Shown here: piece by piece, positions 13,101-22,400 of the stretch
Position numbering within the stretch: position 1 is the stretch's first letter
Layout: every line of letters starts with the position of its first letter
Assembly (NCBI GenBank): GCA_032622095.1
Contig: CP136066.1
Span: 52,912,609 to 52,976,608 of the forward strand
DNA from: Siphonodentalium dalli
Lineage: Eukaryota > Mollusca > Scaphopoda > Gadilida > Siphonodentaliidae
DNA length: 64,000 nt
Direction: 5' to 3'
The notes under the pieces: generated by a model
Told to the model about the DNA's origin: nothing
The model's database searches: none
What the model saw: only the letters and a program-made list of their open reading frames with translations
Translations under genes and position numbers: made by a program

Positions 13101-15100
13101 TCTCAAAATCCCAGCTGCGTCCCATCATTTTTAGATGCTAGGGTGGTGCACCTGCCCAAATAACTGCACTCAATGACGCAGACTTGTGCGTATGTGGTGC
13201 AATATAAGGTCAAACACGTCAGAGCCATCAAATATAGTGATCGCGCTTAGTATCTGCTCCCGTGATGACCTATTTCTGAAAATCCCAGCTGCGTCCCATC
13301 ATATTTAGATACTAGGGTGATGTACCTGTCCAAATATCTCCACTACATGACGCACAGTTGTGCGGATCTGGTGCAATATAAGGTCAAACACGTCAGAGCC
13401 ATCAAATATCGTGATACCGCATAGTATCTGCTCCCGTGGTGACCTATTTCTCAAAATCCCAGATGCGTCCCATCATTTCTAAATGCTAGTGTGGTTCACC
13501 TGCCCAAATAACTGCACTATATGACGCACAATCGTGCGTATGTGGTGCAATATAAGGTCAAACACGCCAGAGCCATCAAATATGGTGATCGCGCTTAGTA
13601 TCTGCTCCCGTGATGACCTATTTCTGAAAATCCCAGCTGCGTCCCATCATTTTTAGATGCTAGGGTGATGTACCTGTCCAAATATCTCCACTACATGACG
13701 CACAGTTGTGCGGATCTGGTGCAATATAAGGTCAAACACGTCAGAGCCATCAAATATAGTGATCTCGCTTAGTATCTGCTCCCGTGATGACCTATTTCTG
13801 AAAATCCCAGCTGCGTCCAATCATTTTTAGATGCTAGGATGGCGCACCTGCCGAAATAAATCCACTCTATGACGCACACTTTTGCGTATGTGGTGCAATA
13901 TAAGGTCAAACACGTCACAGCCATCAAATATAGTGATCGCGCTTAGTATCTGCTCCCGTGATGACCTATTTCTGAAAATCCCAGCTGCGTCCCATCATTT
14001 TTAGATGCTAGGGTGATGTACCTGTCCAAATATCTCTACTACATGACGCACAGTTGTGCGTATGTGGTGCAATATACGGTCAAACACGTCAGAGCCATCA
14101 AATATAGTGATGGCGCTTAGTATCTGCTCCCGTGATGACCTATTTCTGAAAATCCCAGCTGCGTCCCATCATTTTTAGATGCTAGGGTGATGTACCTGTC
14201 CAAATATATCCACTACATGACGCACAGTTGTGCGTATGTGGTGCAATATAAGGTCAAACACGTCAGAGCCATCAAATATAGTGATCGCGCTTAGTATCTG
14301 CTCCCGTGATGACCTATTTCTGAAAATCCCAGCTGCGTCCCATCATTTTTAGATGCTAGGGTGGTGCACCTGCCGAAATAACACCACTACATGACGCACA
14401 GTAATGCGGATCTTGTGCAATATAAGGTCAAACACATCAGAACTATCAAATATCGTGATAAAGCACAGTATCAGCTCCCGTGGTGACCTATTTCTCAAAA
14501 TCCCAGCTGGGTCCCATCATTTCGAGATGCTAGGGTGGTGCACCTGCCCAAATAACTGCACTTGATGACGCACACTTGTGCGTATGTTGTGCAATATAAG
14601 GTCAAACACGTCAGAACCATCAAATATAGTGATCGCACTTAGTATCTGCTCCCGTGATGACCTATTTCTGAAAATCCCAGCTGCGTCCCATCATTTTTAG
14701 ATGCTAGGGTGATGTACCTGTCCAAATATCTCCACTAAATGACGCACAGTTGAGCGGATCTGGTGCAATATAAGGTCAAATACGTCAGAGCCATCAAATA
14801 TAGTGATCGCGCTTAGTATCTGCTCCCGTAATGACCTATTTCTGAAAATCCCAGCTGCGTCCCATCATTTTTAGATGCTAGGGTGATGTACCTGTCCAAA
14901 TATATCCACTACATGGCGCACAGTTGTGCGGATCTGGTGCAATATAAGGTCAAATACGTCAGAGCCATCAAATATTGTGATCTCGCTTAGTATCTGCTCC
15001 CGTGGTGACCTATTTCTCAAAATTCCAGCTGCGTATCATCATTTATAGATGCTAGGGTGGTGCACCTGCCCAAATAACTGCACTCTATGACGCACACTTG
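1158..15100 (+). repeat. Satellite A, main array
   Basis: About 80 tandem 174-bp monomers in constant orientation. Monomers fall into recurring variant types, for example with CGCACACTTGTGCG, CGCACAGTTGTGCG or CGCACAATTGTGCG at the dyad, and GTGATCGCGCTTAG or GTGATAAAGCACAG at the centre. The variants recur in a fixed order, so there is higher-order structure. No coding potential is visible. The frame is broken throughout and there is no unique sequence inside the array. Confidence 0.97.
4020..9990 (+). repeat. Head-to-tail duplicated 17-monomer block in satellite A
   Basis: Private variants recur exactly 2957 bp apart: CACTCAATAACGCAG (4643 and 7600), GAAAGTCCCAGCTGCAT (4754 and 7711), CATCAATTTTAGATG (5294 and 8251), ACAGTAATGCGG (6570 and 9527) and TATACCTGTTCAAATAG (6884 and 9841). 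That equals 17 monomers minus one base. Copy 1 spans about 4020-6977 and copy 2 about 6977-9934, extending to about 9990 before the types diverge. I saw almost no differences between copies, so the duplication is recent or an assembly artefact. Part of the block (about 7550-9660) also recurs 4.87 kb (28 monomers) downstream, at about 12420-14530. Confidence 0.9.
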
Positions 15101-15640
15101 TGTGTTTGTGGTGCAATATAAGATCAACACATCAGAACCATCAATTATCGTTCATCAATCATAGTATCTTCTCTCGTGGTGACCTATTTCTGAAAATCCC
15201 TGCTGCGTCCCGTCATTGTATAGGCTTGGCTGGTGTACCTGCCCAAATAACCCGCATAATGACGCACTATTGTGCGTAGGTTGTGCAATATAGCATCAAA
15301 TACGTCAGAACCATCAACTCTCGTGATCACGCATAGTATTTGATCCTGTGATCACATCTTTCTGGAAATCCCAGCTGCGTCCCATCATCTTTAGATGCTT
15401 GGGTTGAGTACAGCCCAAATAACTGCACTTTATGACTCTTAGATGTGGGTGGGTGGTGCAATGTAGCTCCATATGCTCCAGTACCATGAAATCACGTGAT
15501 TAAATTATAGTATCTGGGCCCGTGGTTATCTCTTGAAAATGACAGTTGCGTCCATCAATTCTAGGTGCGTGGATGATAGACCTACTCAAATAACTTAACT
15601 TTACGACCCATAGTTGTGCATGCGTAGGTGGTGAAATACA
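15101..15640 (+). repeat. Degenerate right edge of satellite A
   Basis: The last three monomers keep recognisable blocks (CCCAGCTGCGTCCCATCAT at 15370, GTGGTGCAAT near 15450) but with many more substitutions and small indels than those inside. Loss of homogeneity at array edges is expected when unequal exchange homogenises only the interior. It also shows this is a genuine array boundary. Confidence 0.9.
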
Positions 15641-16598
15641 TTTCCAGGTATTCATCCATGCAGTAAAATGCATTACCATCCCCAACATTGAGCCCGTATT
15701 TCCGTTATCACACCGCTGCCTTAATTATAAGTAAGCCCCCACAGACTCCATTCCCGGTCCTTGTGTCCAACATAAGTATGCCCCTATGCAAAGTAGCCAT
15801 TTCTGTCAAATACACCCCTGCATTAAATAGTTGTTCGCCCCTACAAACACATAGCCCTGTATTAAATAGAAACGTTCCTGCCCAAAACACTTATTTCTAA
15901 TTATTTATCAATGTAACAGAAAGTATCCCCCACACAGACCCCCATTTCCGGACACACATCCCTTCATTAAACATATGTATGCCCCCCTCCAACCGAACCA
16001 TAATTATGGTACTACCGTCCCTGTATGCAAAAGCCGCGGTCCTAAACCCAATTATACATCCCTGCATAAAATAGAAGCGCTCCCATTCAAAACACAGGCT
16101 TCATTTCAAGTATTCACTCTCTTGTCGAACGGAATTGCTACCCCCCCCCCCCAAATAGTGCCCCCATTTCCAGTAATACAACACTGCATTAAATATATAT
16201 AGCCCCAGATAAACCATTACCGCTAATGTGTCCTTGTATCAAACATGAGTATGACCCAACACAAAATGGCCATTTGCGGTGGTTAAACACGTATAGACAA
16301 CAGTACCCCCGGCGCACAGTGTACCAATTTACGTCCCTGAATTAAACACTAGAGCGCCCCCCCCCCCCACACACACATATGTGATACATAGAAGAGTTCC
16401 TTCCCAATAAAGTCTTCATTTCCGAGTATTTATCAATGTAATATAAGACAATGCCCCCACCCCAACATAGAGCCCACATTTCATTTGACACATCCCTGTT
16501 TAAAACATAAGGACCCCCCCCCCCCAAAAAAAAACATACCCCATATGAGGTGATACGTCCCCGTACTAAATAGTCGCGGACACATACTCAATAGTTCG
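15641..16598. repeat. C-rich degenerate repeat region
   Basis: No gene is seen. The stretch consists of imperfect repetitions of phrases such as CCCTGCATTAAATAG, GAGTATGCCCC and TTTATCAATGTAA, the last recurring about 525 bp apart (15904 and 16428). It contains runs of ten or more C near 16141, 16358 and 16513. Short open frames here follow the repeat phrasing and are not credible genes. Confidence 0.7.
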
Positions 16599-16695
16599 AT
16601 AGAGTAACGTATGTGAACGCGCGTATATATGTACGTTACCAGATCGCGCCGATCGCGGCTGGGCGCGGGGCGCGTTTGACTAACGAAATACTCTA

Positions 16696-16696
<1 letters not shown>
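16599..16696. repeat. GC-rich nested dyad
   Basis: An outer inverted pair, ATAGAGTA near 16599 and TACTCTAT near 16687, encloses an inner pair, GTAACGTA and TACGTTAC (about 16603-16639), and a GC-rich core (GATCGCGCCGATCGCGGC). This could be the end of a small fold-back element abutting the microsatellite. No function can be assigned. Confidence 0.5.
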
Positions 16697-16748
<52 letters not shown>

Positions 16749-16766
16749 CTATATATCTATTATATA
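16697..16766. repeat. TA microsatellite, left part
   Basis: A near-perfect (AT)n run from about 16700 to 16746, then degenerate TA-rich sequence up to the Helitron start. It continues on the far side of the Helitron array at 19098, so it was probably the insertion target. Confidence 0.95.
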
Positions 16767-17605
16767 TCTCATATATATTTTGAAGAGCTCTGTTTGTATG
16801 TTTGTATGTTTTTATGTTTGTCATTTATACAAATCTACCATGCTCGACCGATCGGGACGAAACTTGGTACGTGTGTGTAGTTTGACCAGGCGGTGGACGT
16901 TGTCGTATTGGCGAGCCCGTGCGGCGCCCGTGCAGTGCACGCGCAGACGAGATCTCGGAAACGGGTGGAGCTATCGACTTGAAATTTGGTATGTGAATGT
17001 ATCTTGCCCCGGATACGAATTTTATCGGGTCGCCGAGCCCGTGCAACGTGGAGCCGATTTCGATGAAACTTGGTATGTGAGGGTGCTTTCGGCCGTGGAG
17101 TTGCATGGGCCTGTTAATTTGCCCGTGCGACGTGACCTTGACCTTGAAATCGGGTCATTTCAAGGTCGAACGCCCGAGTATCAAGGGATTTCGATGAAAA
17201 TTAGTGTCTGGGATACTTTCGTATGGGGAGTGTCGTAAGCCTATTAATTTGCCCGTGCGACGCGACTTTGACCTTGAAATCCGGTCAATTCAAGGTCAAA
17301 TCGCGAATGTTGATGGGATTTCGACGAAATTTGATACGTGGGGTTACTTTTGTTCACTGAGTGTTTTGGACGGGTCGAATCGACCCCCGACCTCACCTTG
17401 ACCTTCAAAATTATCAATTCGAGGCCAAATCGGGTAAAACCCGATGGATTTCGACGGGTACTTTTGTCGGGCAGTGTTTTGGACGGGTCAAATCGTGACC
17501 CCCACCTGACCTTGACCTTCAATATGGACAATTCAAGGTCAAATCGCGCAATTCGCCGAAAAGCAGAGGGGAAACAGCCCGGACGAAGTCGGGTCCACCC
17601 ACTAG
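16767..17605 (+). mobile_element. Helitron-like non-autonomous element, copy 1
   Basis: Begins with TC (TCTCATATATATTTTGAAGA) directly after an A and ends in CTAG (17602-17605) directly before a T, the A|T insertion rule of Helitrons. A 3' hairpin CCCGGACGAAGTCGGG lies at 17578-17593, 8 nt before CTAG. There is no terminal inverted repeat and no Rep/helicase gene, so it is non-autonomous. The 5' part (to about 17050) resembles copy 2 and the rest resembles copy 3, so copy 1 looks mosaic. The 3' half holds four inverted GACCTTGA...TCAAGGTC units. Family assignment rests on end structure alone. Confidence 0.75.
17127..17570 (+). repeat. Four inverted nuclear-receptor-like half-site units
   Basis: Within copy 1, pairs of GACCTTGA and its inverse TCAAGGTC recur about every 110-135 bp, near 17138-17170, 17269-17299, 17396-17435 (decayed right half) and 17509-17541. 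The same series lies in copy 3 near 18629-19040. TCAAGGTCA is the monomer site bound by ERR/SF-1 type receptors in animals (established knowledge). Binding here is inference. The inverted spacing could equally be a structural feature of the element. Confidence 0.55.
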
Positions 17606-18468
17606 TCTCATATATATTTTGAAGACCTCTGCTTGTATGTTTGTATGTTTGTCATTTATACAAATCTACGATGCTCGAACGATCGGGACGAAACTTGGTA
17701 CGTGTGTGTAGTTTGACCAGGCGGTGGACGTGGTCGTATTGGCGAGCCCGTGCGGCGCCCGTGCAGCGCATGCGCAGACGAGATCTCGGAAACGGGTGGA
17801 GCTATCGACTTCAAATTTGCTATGTGAATGTATCTTGCCCCGGATACGAATTTTATCGGGTCGCCGACCCCGTGCAACGCCAGCTTCGCGCATGCACAGA
17901 CCGGATCTCGGAAACGGTGGAGCTATCGACTTGAAATTTGCTATGTGAATGTATCTTGCTCCGGATACGAATTTTATCGGGTCGCCAAGCCCGTGCGACG
18001 CCAGCTTCGCGCATGCGCAGACCAGATCTCGGAAACGGGTGGAGCTATCGACTTGAAATTTGTAATGTAAATGTATCTTGCCCCGGATACGAATTTTATC
18101 GGGTCGCCGAGCCCGTGCGACGCCAGCTTCGCGCATGAGCAGACCAGATCTCGGAAACGGGTGGAGCTATCGACTTGAAATTTGGTATGTGAATGTATCT
18201 TGCCCCGGATACGAATTTTATCGGGTCGCCGATCCCGTGCGACGCACGTACAGCGCATGCGCAGACGAGATCTCGGAAACGGGTGGAGCTATCGACTTGA
18301 AATTTGGTATGTGAATGTATCTTGCCCCGGATACGAATTTTATCGGATCGCCGAGCCCGTGCGACGCCAGCTTCGCGCATGCGCAGACCAGATCTCGGAA
18401 ACGGGTGGAGCTATCCACTTGAAATTTGGTTTTTGAATAGCCCGGACAACGTCGGGCTCATCGGCAAG
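17606..18468 (+). mobile_element. Helitron-like non-autonomous element, copy 2
   Basis: Starts with TCTCATATATATTTTGAAGA immediately after the CTAG of copy 1, with no spacer. It ends with hairpin CCCGGACAACGTCGGG (18441-18456), an 8-nt gap, and CAAG (18465-18468), a variant of the usual CTRR terminus. The body differs from copy 3. After a 5' segment shared with copy 1 it is filled by a 122-bp minisatellite. Apparent open frames of 60-156 codons arise because the repeat lacks stops in several frames. They show no protein-family features. Confidence 0.72.
17750..18430 (+). repeat. 122-bp minisatellite inside Helitron copy 2
   Basis: The phrase CAGCTTCGCGCATG and its variant CAGCGCATGCGCAG recur at about 17764, 17881, 18002, 18124, 18251 and 18368, giving six copies of a 121-122-bp unit. 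Each unit also contains CTCGGAAACGGGTGGAGC and GCCCCGGATACGAATTTTA. Internal tandem repeats are common in non-autonomous Helitrons. Confidence 0.9.
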
Positions 18469-19096
18469 TCTATTATATATTTTGGGAAATCTGTCTGTGT
18501 GTGTGTGTCTGTCTGTCTGTTCGCGATGGACTCGAAAACGGACGAGCCGATTTCGATGTAACTTGGTATGTGAGGGTGTTTTCGGCCGTGGAGTTGCATG
18601 GGCCTGTTAATTTGCCCGTTCGACGTGACATTGACCTTGAAATCGGGTCATTTCAAGGTCGAACGCCCGAGTATCACGGGATTTCGATGAAAATTAGTGT
18701 CTGGGATACTTTCGTATGGGGAGTGTCGTAAGCCTATTCATTTGCTCGTGCGACGCGACTTTGACCTTGAAATCCGGTCAATTCAAGGTCAAATCGCGAA
18801 TGTTGATGGGATTTCGACGAAATTTGATACGTGGGGTTACTTTTGTTCACTGATTGTTTTGGACGGGTCGAATCGACCCCCGACCTCACCTTGACCTTCA
18901 AAATGATCAATTCGATGTCAAATCGGGTAAAACCCGATGGATTTCGACGGGTACTTTTGTCGGGCAGTGATTTGGACGGGTCAAATCGTGACCCCACCTG
19001 ACCTTGACCTTCAATATGGACCATTCAACGTCAAATCGCGCAATTCGCCGAAAAGCAGAGGGGAAACAGCCCGGACGAAGTCGGGTCCACCTGCTA

Positions 19097-19097
<1 letters not shown>
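18469..19097 (+). mobile_element. Helitron-like non-autonomous element, copy 3
   Basis: Starts with TCTATTATATATTTTGGG directly after CAAG of copy 2, with no spacer. It ends with hairpin CCCGGACGAAGTCGGG (19070-19085), 8 nt, and CTAG (19094-19097), then T of the TA microsatellite. From about 18543 it parallels copy 1 (17052 onward) closely, including the four GACCTTGA/TCAAGGTC units. It contains a short GT/TCTG-rich tract near 18495. No protein is encoded. Confidence 0.74.

Positions 19098-19125
<28 letters not shown>
19098..19125. repeat. TA microsatellite, right part
   Basis: (TA)n run directly following the CTAG terminus of Helitron copy 3. Together with 16697-16766 it frames the Helitron array. 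Confidence 0.95.
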
Positions 19126-19128
<3 letters not shown>

Positions 19129-19159
19129 GTCCGATTTTTCACGAGGTGAATCGCGACGC

Positions 19160-19191
19160 GATCAGGCGTACAGGCGATCAGGCGTACAGGC
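19160..19191 (+). repeat. 16-bp direct repeat x2
   Basis: GATCAGGCGTACAGGC occurs twice in tandem, 4 bp before the left terminal inverted repeat of the satellite B element. No matching sequence lies beyond the right terminus. Confidence 0.9.
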
Positions 19192-19195
19192 ATAC

Positions 19196-19491
19196 AAATT
19201 TGCGGTTTTTATATACTAATTCAGAACTCGAGAACCGTTTGACCGATTAGGCTGAATCTTCGTATGTGGAACTATTTTGACCCGGGGAATAATTTATACG
19301 CTAGACAAGTTCGTGCTGCGTGATCTTGACCTTCAAGCACTTTACATTGAACGCGCATTCCGTGGAGTAATGGGGATATCCATTTGAAATTTAGTTTGTA
19401 TAGGTATAAGGGGACGGAACACTTTTATCTGCTTGCATGGTCAGTATTCCCATCACGTGCAGTTTTGAGAAATGTGGCCCGACCGGTTCAC
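19196..19491 (+). repeat. Left terminal inverted repeat of satellite B element
   Basis: About 296 bp matching the reverse complement of 27674-27979 with small differences. Shared landmarks include TTTGACCGATTAGGCTGAAT, GATCTTGACCTTCAAGCAC, TTCCGTGGAGTAATGGGGAT and GCCCGACCGGTTCAC. Its inner end contains CAGTTTTGAGAAATGTGGCC, which resembles the block conserved in the tandem monomers, so the monomers may have been amplified from the inner edge of this repeat. Confidence 0.92.
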
Positions 19492-22400
19492 GAACTAATG
19501 TCGTGACCCGGAAAATTCACATATTACGCCATTTAAAGTGGCGACGAGTAAATATCACGGCATAACTCGTCGTGATTTTGATAACGCAGTCAAAGTGAAC
19601 CATAGCAAACAGGATTTCCGCTAGAAGCAGTTCAGATTTCAAGAAATGGGATCAGGACGGGTCACGAAATAGAGACGGGACCCCGGAAATTAATATATTA
19701 CGCCATTTAATGTGGCGACGAGTAAGTATCACGGTATTACTGGTCGTGATATTGACAACGCAGCCAGGGTGAACCATTTCAAACCGGATTTCCGCCACAT
19801 GCAGTTGAGATTTTAAGAAATGGGGTCAGGACGGGGCACGAAATAGAGTCGGGATCCCGAAAAAATCATATATTACGCCATTTAAAGTGGCGACGAGTAA
19901 GTATCACGGCCTTACTCTTCGTGATTTCGAAAGCACAGACAGGGGAGACAATTCTGTACAGGATTTCCGCCACAAGCAGTTCAGATTTTAAGAAATGGGA
20001 TCAGGACGGGTCACGAAATAGAGTCGGGACCTCGAAAATTCATATATTACGCCATTTAATGTGGTGACGAGTAAGTATCACGGCCTTACTCTTCGTGATT
20101 TCGACAACACAGACAGGACAGGCAATTCTGTACAGGGTTTCCGCCACACGCAGTTCAGATTTTAAGAAATGGGGTCAGGACGTGTCACAAAATAGAGACA
20201 GGACCCCGAAAATTCATATATTACGCCATTTAATGTGGTGACGAGTAAGTATCACGGCCATACTCTTCGTGACTTTGACAACACAGGCGGGGCAGACAAT
20301 TCTGTAAAGGATTTCCGCCACACGCAGTTGGGTTTTTAGAAATTGGGTCAGGACGGGTCACGAAACAGAGACGGGACCCCGAAAATTAATATATTATGCC
20401 ATTAAAATGTGTGACGAGTAGGTATCACGGCCTTGCTCTTCGTGATTTCGACAACACAATTAGGACTGACAATTATGTACAGGATTTCCGCCACACGCAG
20501 TTCAGATTTTCATAAATTGGGTCAGGACGGGTCACGAAATAGAGTCGGGACCCCGAAAATTTACATATTACGCCATTAAAATTGGTGTACAGGATTTCCG
20601 CCACACGCAGTTCAGATTTTGAGAAATTGGGTCAGGACGGGTCACGAAATTGAGTCGGGACCCCGAAAATTCACATATTACGCCATTAAAATTGGTGACG
20701 AGTAAGTATCACGGCATAACTCTCCGTGATTTCGACATCACAGACAGGGCAGGCAATTCTGTACAGGATTTCCGCCACACGCAGTTCAGATTTTGAGAAA
20801 TTGGGCCTGGACGGGTCACGAAATAGAGTCGGGACCCCGAAAATTCACATATTACGCCATTAAAATTGGTGAGGAATAAGTATCACGGCCTAACTCTTCG
20901 TGATTTCGATACCACAGACAGGGCAGGCAATTCCGTATAGGATTTCCGCCACACACAGTTGATATTTTAAGAAATGGGGTCAGACGTGTCACGAAATAGA
21001 GACAGGACCCCGAATATTCATATATTACGCCATTTAATGTGGTGACGAGTAAGTATCACGGCCTTACTTTTCGTGATTTCGACAACACAATTAGGGCTGT
21101 TAATTCTGTACAGGATTTCCGCCACACGCAGTTGGGTTTTTAATTGGGTCAGGACGGGTCACGAAATAGAGTCGGGACCCCGAAAATTCAAATATTTCGC
21201 CATTAAAATTGGTGTCGAGTAGGTATCACGGCCTAACTCTTCGTAATTTCGACTTCACAGACAGGGCAAGCAATTATGTACAGAATGTCCGCCACACGCA
21301 GTTCAGATTTTCAGAAATTGGGTCAGGGCGTGTCACGAAATAGAGTCGGGACCCCGAAAATTCACATATTACGCCATTTAATGTGGCGACGAGTAAGTAT
21401 CACGGCCGTACTCTTCGTGACTTTGACAACACAGGCGGGGAAGACAATTCTGTAAAGGATTTCCGCCACACGCAGTTGGGTTTTTAATTGGATCAGGACG
21501 GGTCACGAAATAGAGTCGGGACCCCGAAAATTCAAATATTTCGCCATTAAAATTGGTGTCGAGTAGGTATCACGGCCTAACTCTTCGTAATTTCGACTTC
21601 ACAGACAGGGCAAGCAATTATGTACAGAATGTCCGCCACACGCAGTTCAGATTTTCAGAAATTGGGTCAGGGCGTGTCACGAAATAGAGTCGGGACCCCG
21701 AAAATTCACATATTACGCCATTTAATGTGGCGACGAGTAAGTATCACGGCCGTACTCTTCGTGACTTTGACAACACAGGCGGGGCAGACAATTCTGTAAA
21801 GGATTTCCGCCACACGCAGTTGGGTTTTTAGAAATTGGGTCAGGACGGGTCACGAAATAGAGACGGACCCCGAAAATTCATATATTATGCCATTAAAATG
21901 TGTGACGAGTAAGTATCACGGCCTTGCTCTTCGTGATTTCGACAACACAATTAGGACTGACAATTCTGTACAGGATTTCCACCACACGCAGTTCAGATTT
22001 TCATAAATTGGGTCAGGCCGGTCACGAAATAGAGTCGGGACCCCGAAAATTTACATATTACGCCATTAAAATTGGTGACGAGTAAGTATCACGGACTAAT
22101 TCTTCGTGATTTCGACATCAAACACAGGGAAGGCAATTCTGTACAGGATATCCGCCACACGCAGTTCAGATTTTGAGAAATTTGGTCAGGACGGGTCACG
22201 AAATAGAGTCGGGACCCCGAAAATTCACATATTACGCCATTAAAATTGGTGACGAGTAAGTATCACGTCATAACTCTCCGTGATTTCGACATCACAGACA
22301 GGGCAGGCAATTCTGTACAGGATTTCCGCCACACGCAGTTCAGATTTTGAGAAATTGGGTCAGGACGGGTCACGAAATTGAGTCGGGACCCCGATAATTC

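Noticed and set aside
1-15400. CRISPR array interpretation of the tandem repeats
   Set aside because: Repeats are contiguous 174-bp monomers without unique spacers, and the DNA is eukaryotic.
16762-19110. Terminal inverted repeats for the 16.8-19.1 kb elements
   Set aside because: The ends are not inverted copies of each other. TC...CTAG with a 3' hairpin fits better.
17200-19200. Dense overlapping open frames of 60-156 codons on both strands, 16.8-19.2 kb
   Set aside because: They follow the Helitron bodies and the 122-bp minisatellite, occur in several frames on both strands at once, and carry no domain signature.
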